From positions 1-5,416 of the forward strand of contig CALQRR010000146.1 in the NCBI GenBank assembly GCA_943333015.1: a stretch of DNA of 5,416 nucleotides, given 5' to 3'. Made by a program: the position numbers and the translations under genes. The first letter of the stretch is position 1, and every line of letters starts with the position of its first letter. Below, piece after piece: positions 1 through 5,416 of this stretch. The notes beneath the pieces are model-generated. The model was not told the DNA's origin, did no database searches, and saw only the letters and a program-made list of their open reading frames with translations. This DNA comes from Chitinophaga pinensis. GTDB lineage: Bacteria; Bacteroidota; Bacteroidia; M30B66.

Positions 1-1881
1 ACGTTTAAAGCCCTCACCGATCATCGTTCTCCCGATGCACCCGACATGGTGCTCATCGTGGCCGATGCTTCCAATCTGAAACGCTCCCTGCTACTATGTC
101 TGCAGATTATCGATCTGGGTTTGCCTGCTGTACTGGCGGTGAACATGATCGATCTCCTCGAACGTAGTCACCTCAAACTCGATACTGTTCGCTTAGCCGC
201 AGAACTTGGAATTCCTGTTATACCGGTCAACGCCCGTGATAAAATTGGTGTTGCCGAATTAAAACAAGCGCTGTTTCAGGAGCAAGTGGGAGCCATGAAA
301 ACATTCGATAACCCTTCGGAACATCATCCCGGACTTGTAGAACTACTCCAGAAAACAACCGGAATTAGCAATGGATACGAAGCATATCTAACTGCTGCCA
401 ATTACGATTTGTTACAGAGTGACCGCAAACTTCCTGATCTGCGGGCTTTATTGGCGGAACACAAACTCACGCCATTTGGACTGCAAAGTGAAGAATCGTT
501 GCGCCGGTATGTGATGATTCAAACGGTGCTCGACAATTGTTTGGCACAAGTCACCATTACCCGTGCTTTAAGGTTTTCGATGAAATTGGATGATGTATTC
601 ACCCATAAAATCTGGGGATTTGTCATCTTTCTGACCATTTTATTTTTCCTGTTTCAGGCGATATTTTCTTGGGCGGAAGTGCCCATGGATCTCATTGATA
701 GCCTTTTTCAACATACGGGTGTCTGGATTAGCGACAATCTCCCGCAGGGAAAACTCAACGATCTTTTTGTGCAGGGAATTTTACCCGGATTGGGCGGGAT
801 TTTCATGTTCATTCCCCAAATCGCCATTCTGTTTGCATTCATCGCGGTGCTCGAAGATTCCGGCTATATGGCTCGTGTGAGCTTTATCATGGATCGTTTG
901 ATGCGCCGTTTTGGAATCAATGGAAAATCAGTAATCCCGCTCATTAGTGGGGTGGCTTGTGCTGTTCCGGCCATCATGTCGGCCAGAACCATCAAAAACT
1001 GGAAAGAACGACTCATAACCATCCTCGTCACACCTTTGATGAGCTGCTCTGCCCGATTACCGGTGTATACACTGCTCATCGCGATCTCTGTGCCCGATCA
1101 GCATATCGGTATTTTCAACATCAAAGGGCTGATCATGATGGGACTTTATCTCATCGGATTTTTAGCTGCGCTTGGAACGGCCCTTGTGCTGAAGTGGATT
1201 ATCAAATCGCGCGAACGCAGCTACTTCATTATGGAATTGCCCGTTTACCGTATGCCACAATGGGGCGTTGTTGCGCACACAATGGCCGATAAAGTTCTTG
1301 TATTTATTCGCGATGCCGGAAAGGTCATCATCGTCATTTCCATTCTGCTCTGGGCGCTTTCATCCTATGGCCCGGGCGATCGTTTTGAACGGATTGAACA
1401 GAAATATTCCAACCCTGTCATGATTGAACAGCTTGGTGCCGAACAAGCTGCAAATAAAATTTCGTCCGAAAAACTCCGGAATTCCTACGCTGGCATTCTA
1501 GGTCGTACCATTGAACCCGTCATTGCTCCTCTTGGTTTCGACTGGAAAATCGGAATCGCACTCGTGACCTCTTTCGCTGCGCGTGAAGTGTTTGTCGGGA
1601 CGATGGCGACCATTTACGGCGCAAGTGGTGATGATGATACGAATGCAACGTTGCGGCAACGGATGATGAACGACACCAACGACAGAACAGGATTGCCCTT
1701 GTTTACGCCTGCTGCCTCCATGGCGCTGATCTTATTTTATGCATTCGCTATGCAGTGTATGAGCACCATTGCCGTCGTTGTAAGGGAAACCGGAAGCTGG
1801 AAGTGGGCTCTTGCTCAAACAGTCTACATGGGCGTATTGGCGTGGCTTTCGGCCTTTGCAGCGTATCAGTTACTGAGCTGA
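1..1881 (+). CDS. feoB: Ferrous iron transport protein B, 5'-truncated by window edge
   Basis: FeoB imports Fe(II) across the inner membrane; an N-terminal cytosolic G domain is joined to a membrane permease. The frame is open from base 1, so the Met at base 46 is internal, and 626 codons are visible. The P-loop, G2 and G3 (DxPG) motifs lie upstream of the window, so roughly 80-100 residues are probably missing. Numbering from the Met at base 46: the G4 motif NMID is at 33-36 and a G5-like NAR at 62-64, followed by the helical part of the G domain (about 90-180). About nine hydrophobic segments follow, near 189-207, 245-268, 295-313, 322-347, 362-384, 418-437, 503-521, 556-578 and 588-609. 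Gate motif 1 has CAVPAIM at 305-311 and SCSARLPVY at 333-341; gate motif 2 has AAREVFVGT at 511-519. The conserved Cys of both gate-1 blocks (C305, C334) are present. FAMQCMST at 567-574 is typical of Bacteroidota FeoB. The C-terminus is complete. A feoA gene, if present, would be upstream and out of view. Confidence 0.97.
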   Translation, partial: TFKALTDHRSPDAPDMVLIVADASNLKRSLLLCLQIIDLGLPAVLAVNMIDLLERSHLKLDTVRLAAELGIPVIPVNARDKIGVAELKQALFQEQVGAMKTFDNPSEHHPGLVELLQKTTGISNGYEAYLTAANYDLLQSDRKLPDLRALLAEHKLTPFGLQSEESLRRYVMIQTVLDNCLAQVTITRALRFSMKLDDVFTHKIWGFVIFLTILFFLFQAIFSWAEVPMDLIDSLFQHTGVWISDNLPQGKLNDLFVQGILPGLGGIFMFIPQIAILFAFIAVLEDSGYMARVSFIMDRLMRRFGINGKSVIPLISGVACAVPAIMSARTIKNWKERLITILVTPLMSCSARLPVYTLLIAISVPDQHIGIFNIKGLIMMGLYLIGFLAALGTALVLKWIIKSRERSYFIMELPVYRMPQWGVVAHTMADKVLVFIRDAGKVIIVISILLWALSSYGPGDRFERIEQKYSNPVMIEQLGAEQAANKISSEKLRNSYAGILGRTIEPVIAPLGFDWKIGIALVTSFAAREVFVGTMATIYGASGDDDTNATLRQRMMNDTNDRTGLPLFTPAASMALILFYAFAMQCMSTIAVVVRETGSWKWALAQTVYMGVLAWLSAFAAYQLLS

Positions 1882-1924
1882 TTTTCCAAGTAGATTTCGC
1901 TGGTGCGGCTGTTTGCTTGCCCGG
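1882..1924. other. Convergent intergenic gap between feoB and the kinase gene
   Basis: This 43-base spacer separates the stop codons of two converging genes. I see no GC-rich hairpin followed by a T-run in either direction, so no intrinsic terminator can be called. The transcripts may overlap at their 3' ends or end by another mechanism. Confidence 0.6.
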
Positions 1925-3823
1925 TCAAATCTCTATCCCCTTAAAATTGCTGGGAAATGTCAGACGGATATGGGTCCCCTGTCCGGGTGAGGAGACAATT
2001 TTAACGGATCCTTTGACGGACTTCGCATGTGCTTGAAAATTAAGCAATCCGTTTCCTTTTGTACTCAAAGAAGTATCGAACCCTACCCCATTGTCATCGA
2101 TTTGGAGTGTGATCATTTCATTTTCCAGTTCAATCCGGATGGAAACTTCTGTGGCTTGCGAATATTTGGCAATGTTGTTTACTGCTTCTTTCAAAAAAAG
2201 CAAGAGGCTCTTTTTATATTGAATGGGTATCTGAACGTCATGCAGCTGTTTATCGTCCTGGATTTTTACTTCGATTTCTTTGCTGGATAGAATTTCAAAA
2301 CAGAAGTTCCGGATGCGTTCAATAAGGCTCAGCCAGGAGTCATTCCGGGAATAAATAGCCCAAATGAGATCGGAGATATTTTCGGAGATTTCCTGTGTTT
2401 TGGCTTTCGCCCGAATCATCAATACCCGTGCTTTTTCCTGATCATTTCGGATGACTTGAATCGCCAGATCCGCAAAAATACTCGCACTGCTGATAGAGCT
2501 TCCAATGTCATCGTGCAACTCCCGAGCAATTCGGTTCCGCTCCTCCTCAATGGCATTAAACTGGCTGCGTAAACTTTCGAGTTCCTGCTTGCGTAAGGTG
2601 TCTTTTTTATCTTGTTCAAACGTTAATCGCTCCAGTTTACGCCGTTGTCCAATCCATCTTCTAAAAAAGATAAACAACAAAATTAGGGCTGCAATCAAAG
2701 CGCCCAGAATGATCTGAACTTTTCGGTTCAGCCGGATTTCTTGCTCATGTTGCTGTTTAGTCGCCATTTCAATGGCCAGCGCCTGTTCATTTCTATAATA
2801 GGCATTGAGCAAACGCATATGCATGGATTCGCGGCTCATACGCGACCGCTCCTGAAGCGCATTAAGGCGTTGCTGGATGATGGATGCTTGCCGGAAGTCG
2901 GAAATGGAAAGCAATGCATTGACAGCTTCCCCATAGAATTGAGAAACGGCATAATCGTAATCTCCAAGTTTATCCGATAACAGGATGCCTTCATCGATTG
3001 ACGCCTGCATGTTGGATGTGTTGCCTGTAGCAGCGGATGCTTTTATGGCTGTTGATAATAGATACAGGCGCGCATCGGGATACTTTTCTATTTGACCATT
3101 ATTAAACCCCGCCAATATGTGCCAGAGCGTTGAATCAAGTTGCATCGTTTGCAAAAAAGCTTCTGCAAGTGTCCAGTGATTTAGAATGATTGCCCGTTCA
3201 GCATGGATCTTTTGTGATGCCGCCATCGCTTTATGGCCAAACGCCAATGCCTGTTGGGGATTTTTAATCCTCAAGTACGTTTCTGCCAAATTTCCCAGCA
3301 CTTGGTCGTATCGCGAAAGTCTTGGTTTGTTGAGGTTTTCGGGAATCTTCAACAAGGCATTGTTCAGATAAAACAACGCCGAATCGTACCGCTGTGCGTT
3401 GAGGTGAATCAGCCCGAGTAGATTGTAAGCATTCCCTTTTAGTGTGTCATTCTGCACTGTTGTTGCAATCTTCAATGCCTCTCCCGCATTTTGCAAACCC
3501 TGCTCGTTCAGCGCAGTGTAATACATCACTTCTGCCAAGTAGCTTTGCAAATAATAAACATCGTACGCATTGTGATTTCCTGAAAAACGTTCGAGTGCAG
3601 CTATTAATAACTCCTGGGAAGTTTCAAATTGACCTTTATCCATCATCACGGCAACCTTGGTGAGTAAGCTGTCGCAGGAACTGGAAACCGTCTGTGGAGC
3701 AGGAATTAGTGCGCGTTCTTCCTCTCTGTTACAAGCAAACAGAAAGAGGAGAAAAACGAACCAAACAAACCGCCTTGCTTTAACGGATAATGTTGTTACG
3801 TATCGCTTTGGAGACTGCTTCAC
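1925..3823 (-). CDS. TPR-containing membrane sensor histidine kinase (HisKA_3/LytS-NarX-like), lipoprotein-like N-terminus
   Basis: This 632-residue kinase is the likely partner of the adjacent response regulator. Residues 1-30 are a basic segment plus a hydrophobic stretch ending in a lipobox-like LFLFAC (C31), so the N-terminus is either a lipidated signal peptide or a membrane anchor. Residues about 57-330 are helical repeats of TPR character (for example 90-123, 128-162, 170-206), predicted to lie in the periplasm. A transmembrane helix spans about 370-387, followed by a charged coiled coil (about 388-435). The dimerisation/phosphoacceptor motif RELHDDIGS places the phosphorylated His at 437. 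DLIWAIYSRNDSW (485-497) is the usual block following the H-box in this family. The HATPase_c domain has an N-box (KEAVNNIAKYS, 545-555), G1 (DDNGVGFD, 576-583), G2 (KGNGL, 589-593) and G3 (GQGTHIRLTFP, 614-624). All catalytic motifs look intact. The start is GTG; there is no other ATG, GTG or TTG in frame between the preceding stop and the hydrophobic segment. The gene overlaps the regulator by 44 bases. The signal sensed cannot be told from sequence. Confidence 0.95.
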   Translation of the reverse strand: MKQSPKRYVTTLSVKARRFVWFVFLLFLFACNREEERALIPAPQTVSSSCDSLLTKVAVMMDKGQFETSQELLIAALERFSGNHNAYDVYYLQSYLAEVMYYTALNEQGLQNAGEALKIATTVQNDTLKGNAYNLLGLIHLNAQRYDSALFYLNNALLKIPENLNKPRLSRYDQVLGNLAETYLRIKNPQQALAFGHKAMAASQKIHAERAIILNHWTLAEAFLQTMQLDSTLWHILAGFNNGQIEKYPDARLYLLSTAIKASAATGNTSNMQASIDEGILLSDKLGDYDYAVSQFYGEAVNALLSISDFRQASIIQQRLNALQERSRMSRESMHMRLLNAYYRNEQALAIEMATKQQHEQEIRLNRKVQIILGALIAALILLFIFFRRWIGQRRKLERLTFEQDKKDTLRKQELESLRSQFNAIEEERNRIARELHDDIGSSISSASIFADLAIQVIRNDQEKARVLMIRAKAKTQEISENISDLIWAIYSRNDSWLSLIERIRNFCFEILSSKEIEVKIQDDKQLHDVQIPIQYKKSLLLFLKEAVNNIAKYSQATEVSIRIELENEMITLQIDDNGVGFDTSLSTKGNGLLNFQAHAKSVKGSVKIVSSPGQGTHIRLTFPSNFKGIEI

Positions 3824-4439
3824 TGACGGAATGTACTTGTAATTTATCGTAGATTTTTTTTATGTGCGAGTTGACGGTATGATAGCTGATAAAAATCCTT
3901 TCTGCAATCAGCTTATAACTAAGCCCTTCTACAAGTAATTGCAAGATTTCACTTTCTCTTTCCGACAGTCCATATTGATCCGGTCGGGAGTTCTGTTGTT
4001 TTCTGAAAAAGTGGAGCACGCGTGTGGCAATGCTCGGTGTCATGGGTGATCCACCCTTGAGGACATCTTCAATTGCTGATATAATCAACTGCGGATCGGT
4101 CTTTTTCAGAATATATCCAGAAGCTCCAAACCGCATCGCATCAAAGATTTTTTCATCATCCTCAAAAACAGTCTGCATGATAATATGCACATCCGGAAAA
4201 TATTCCTTAATAATTCGAACACCCTCAATGCCATCCACTTCAGGCATTTGAATATCCATCAAAACCACATCCGGGAAAAAGGTTTCAATCTGCGCTTTCA
4301 CATCACTACAGTCCTGAAACTCCCCAACAACCTCCAATCCCTCACTGGATTCAAGTAACATTCGGAGACTTTCACGTCTTCCCGGATTGTCATCGTAGAT
4401 AAGTATGCGCGTCATCTGACAAAGAACTGCATTATTCAT
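3780..4439 (-). CDS. NarL/FixJ-type response regulator with LuxR helix-turn-helix
   Basis: This 219-residue regulator is the first gene of the two-component operon and is the likely phosphorylation target of the kinase that follows. The receiver domain (about 10-125) has the acidic pair D16-D17, the phosphoacceptor D62 in VVLMDIQMP, the switch Thr T90 and the Lys of GYILKKTDP (about K112). A short linker leads to the LuxR-type HTH (about 157-215), with LSERESEIL at its start and the recognition helix around HTVNSHIKKIYDKL (187-200). The first ATG is preceded by GAGG at five bases' spacing. The second Met (M9, base 4415), followed directly by TRILIYDDN, fits the usual N-terminus of the family better, so the start could be either one (211 or 219 residues). 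The last 44 bases overlap the kinase gene. An A8 run lies in codons 193-196. Confidence 0.96.
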   Translation of the reverse strand: MNNAVLCQMTRILIYDDNPGRRESLRMLLESSEGLEVVGEFQDCSDVKAQIETFFPDVVLMDIQMPEVDGIEGVRIIKEYFPDVHIIMQTVFEDDEKIFDAMRFGASGYILKKTDPQLIISAIEDVLKGGSPMTPSIATRVLHFFRKQQNSRPDQYGLSERESEILQLLVEGLSYKLIAERIFISYHTVNSHIKKIYDKLQVHSVSEAVSKAIRNNIIR

Positions 4440-4444
4440 TTCAT

Positions 4445-4448
4445 CCTC
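4445..4448 (-). promoter_or_regulatory. Shine-Dalgarno-like GAGG before the response regulator start
   Basis: GAGG lies five bases upstream of the ATG at 4439. Bacteroidota often do without a Shine-Dalgarno sequence, so this is only modest support for choosing the upstream ATG over the ATG at 4415, which has no such motif. Confidence 0.4.
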
Positions 4449-4450
4449 AA

Positions 4451-4466
4451 TCCCTATTTCTAGGGA
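4451..4466 (-). promoter_or_regulatory. Perfect 6-bp hairpin with GAAA tetraloop in the regulator leader
   Basis: On the minus strand the sequence reads TCCCTA-GAAA-TAGGGA: a perfect six-base-pair stem closed by a GNRA-type loop. It ends two bases before the GAGG and 11 bases before the ATG at 4439. It may be an RNA hairpin affecting translation or mRNA stability, or a DNA dyad bound by a regulator. The structure is seen directly; the function is inference. Confidence 0.45.
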
Positions 4467-4657
4467 GTCTTACCTATGAAACTGGTTTTTCTCTTCGTGT
4501 TATTCATTTACTATTTTTAAAATTGTCCGCCGAGGCTTCCAGTTGGCCTTCTGCTCTGAGTTTATATCGAAAATAATTTTTCAAGTCAACTATCTGACAG
4601 ATTTAGGATCGGTTATAAACGGATAATGAATGTTGAGATTTGACGAAGTTCAACCTG

Positions 4658-4684
4658 TTGCGCAGCGAGGAAATCCTATTTTTG
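4658..4684 (+). promoter_or_regulatory. Bacteroidota-type promoter for the deaminase gene
   Basis: TATTTTTG at 4677-4684 matches the Bacteroidota -7 consensus TAnnTTTG exactly. TTG at 4658-4660 is a possible -33 element with a 16-base spacer, slightly shorter than the usual range. Transcription would begin around 4690, leaving a leader of only about ten bases before the ATG at 4700. The element lies inside a longer TTG-initiated reading of the same frame (from 4640), which argues against that longer start. Confidence 0.6.
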
Positions 4685-4699
4685 TGCAAATTCAGAAAG

Positions 4700-5173
4700 A
4701 TGGAAAATCACTCTTTTTTCATGCGTGAAGCTATCCGCCTTTCGCAGCAAGGTATGGAAGCTGGTCATGGAGGTCCTTTTGGTGCCGTTGTCGTGAAAGA
4801 TGGGCAGATTGTTGGCCGGGGATTTAACAATGTACTCTCGTCCAACGATCCCACCGCACATGCTGAAGTCACCGCTATTCGCGATGCATGCGCTAACCTA
4901 AAACATTTTCAGCTCTCCGATTGTATCCTATATACCTCCTGCGAACCCTGCCCGATGTGTTTGGGCGCTATTTACTGGGCAAGACCTAAAGCAGTTTACT
5001 ACGCCAACACGCGGAAAGATGCTGCTGACATAGGGTTTGACGATGATTTTATTTACGAAGAAATGGCGCTTCCCATAAACGACCGCAAATTACTCCTGCA
5101 ACCTTTATTGCGGGAAGAAGCGCTGTCTGTTTTTCTACGTTGGAAGGACATGGAGCAGAAGACTCTCTACTGA
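4700..5173 (+). CDS. guaD: Guanine deaminase, cytidine deaminase fold (GuaD-type)
   Basis: This 157-residue enzyme most likely hydrolyses guanine to xanthine and ammonia in the cytoplasm, in purine salvage or catabolism. The zinc-dependent deaminase signature is complete: H54-A-E56 in DPTAHAEVTAIR (zinc ligand and catalytic proton shuttle) and C84 and C87 in CEPCPMC. GGPFGAVVVKDG (24-35), the IYWARPKAVYY block (91-101) and GFDDDFIYEE (112-121) closely resemble the B. subtilis guanine deaminase as I remember it, which has about the same length. N43, D115 and the terminal Tyr157 correspond by position to residues I recall as guanine-contacting in that enzyme (Asn42, Asp114, Tyr156). This makes GuaD more likely than the related tRNA adenosine deaminase TadA. 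The frame also opens at a TTG (4640), but the ATG at 4700 matches the family N-terminus and follows a good promoter. The stop codon overlaps the start of the downstream transporter gene. A broader purine or pterin deaminase specificity cannot be excluded. Confidence 0.9.
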   Translation: MENHSFFMREAIRLSQQGMEAGHGGPFGAVVVKDGQIVGRGFNNVLSSNDPTAHAEVTAIRDACANLKHFQLSDCILYTSCEPCPMCLGAIYWARPKAVYYANTRKDAADIGFDDDFIYEEMALPINDRKLLLQPLLREEALSVFLRWKDMEQKTLY

Positions 5174-5416
5174 TGAATCGAAAAGAATATTTCATCCTAC
5201 TCACACTGGCGCTGATTCAGTTCACTCATGTGATGGATTTTATGATCATCATGCCCTTGGGCAACCAGCTGATGCGCCTGTTTGCAATCGATCCGCAGCA
5301 GTTTGGGTTTATCGTTTCAGCATACACCATAACCGCCGGTCTCGTTGGGTTTGCCGGTGCTTTTTTTGTCGATAATTTTGACAGGAAGAAACTCCTGCTG
5401 TTCAGCTATGCTGGAT
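5173..5416 (+). CDS. MFS transporter, N-terminal part only (runs off window end)
   Basis: Eighty-one codons are visible and the frame is still open at the window edge. The protein starts MNRKEYFILL. The first hydrophobic helix (about 7-29) contains MDFMIIMPLG with an Asp (D22), as in many drug/solute MFS proteins. A polar loop (30-44) and a second helix (about 45-66) follow. The motif-A region at the helix 2-3 loop is recognisable as GAFFVDNFDRKK (62-73), with D67 and the basic R71-K72-K73. The family is clear but the substrate is not. The wording resembles the AraJ-like/general efflux group often seen in Bacteroidota. The ATG overlaps the deaminase TGA as TGATG, so the two genes are probably in one transcript and translationally coupled. 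A link to purine transport would be a guess from position only. Confidence 0.88.
   Translation, partial: MNRKEYFILLTLALIQFTHVMDFMIIMPLGNQLMRLFAIDPQQFGFIVSAYTITAGLVGFAGAFFVDNFDRKKLLLFSYAG

Noticed and set aside
864..1292. Open frames in other phases and on the opposite strand inside feoB
   Set aside because: They lie wholly within a strongly conserved gene and their translations show no family resemblance; the same applies to the plus-strand frames opposite the kinase and regulator.
1865..1885. Inverted repeat ATCAG/CTGAT with an 8-base loop and a short T-run at the end of feoB
   Set aside because: The stem is only five base pairs with two G-C pairs and the T-tract is four bases, too weak to call an intrinsic terminator; it also overlaps the coding end.
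1891..1932. Inverted repeat AGATTT/AAATCT flanking the convergent gap
   Set aside because: Six AT-rich bases separated by about 30 bases are expected by chance and do not form a credible terminator.
3782..3792. 11-base repeat AACGGATAATG also found at 4618-4628
   Set aside because: A single short pair, one copy inside coding sequence, with no symmetry or further copies; most likely chance.
4568..4575. CGAAAATA, a near match on the minus strand (TATTTTCG) to TAnnTTTG as a promoter for the two-component operon
   Set aside because: The final TTTG is broken and no TTG lies at the proper distance upstream, so the operon promoter remains unplaced.
4640..4699. Upstream TTG start extending the deaminase by 20 residues
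   Set aside because: The extra residues do not resemble the family N-terminus and the segment contains the likely promoter; the ATG at 4700 gives the usual length.
4440..4699. Possible small gene or RNA in the divergent intergenic region
   Set aside because: Apart from the hairpin, the GAGG and the deaminase promoter I see no coding frame, structured RNA or repeat in this 260-base stretch.

Overview
The window looks like a chromosomal stretch from a member of the Bacteroidota, probably from the Chitinophaga/Sphingobacterium/Cytophaga side of the phylum. This is inferred from three things. There is a membrane-anchored TPR histidine kinase of the HisKA_3 type paired with a NarL/LuxR response regulator. 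The C-terminal half of FeoB has the Bacteroidota wording (CAVPAIM, SCSARLPVY, FAMQCMST). A TAnnTTTG-type promoter element lies just ahead of a start codon. Base composition is moderate and even, and I see no sign of recent transfer.

Layout. Bases 1-1881 (+) hold most of feoB, the ferrous iron transporter, cut at its 5' end by the window edge. After a 43-base convergent gap come two minus-strand genes that form a two-component operon. The response regulator (4439 down to 3780) is transcribed first, and the histidine kinase (3823 down to 1925) overlaps its 3' end by 44 bases and starts with GTG. A 260-base divergent intergenic region (4440-4699) carries a small RNA-type hairpin in the regulator leader and a Bacteroidota-type promoter for the plus-strand genes. 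Bases 4700-5173 (+) encode a GuaD-type guanine deaminase. Its stop codon overlaps the start of an MFS transporter (5173 onward, +), which runs off the window end.

How the genes work together. The kinase and regulator are almost certainly partners: the kinase would sense something through its extracytoplasmic TPR domain and phosphorylate Asp62 of the regulator, which then binds DNA through its LuxR-type helix-turn-helix. Nothing in the sequence shows the signal or the target genes. The deaminase and the MFS gene are probably co-transcribed and translationally coupled (TGATG). The FeoB gene is convergent with the kinase and is probably only a physical neighbour.

I found no undescribed multi-gene system. 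Every large reading frame belongs to a well-known family. The observations worth a second look are small: a GAAA-tetraloop hairpin directly upstream of the regulator's ribosome-binding region, an A8 run that would join the regulator and kinase frames if slippage occurred, the long overlap with a GTG start, and the deaminase/transporter coupling.
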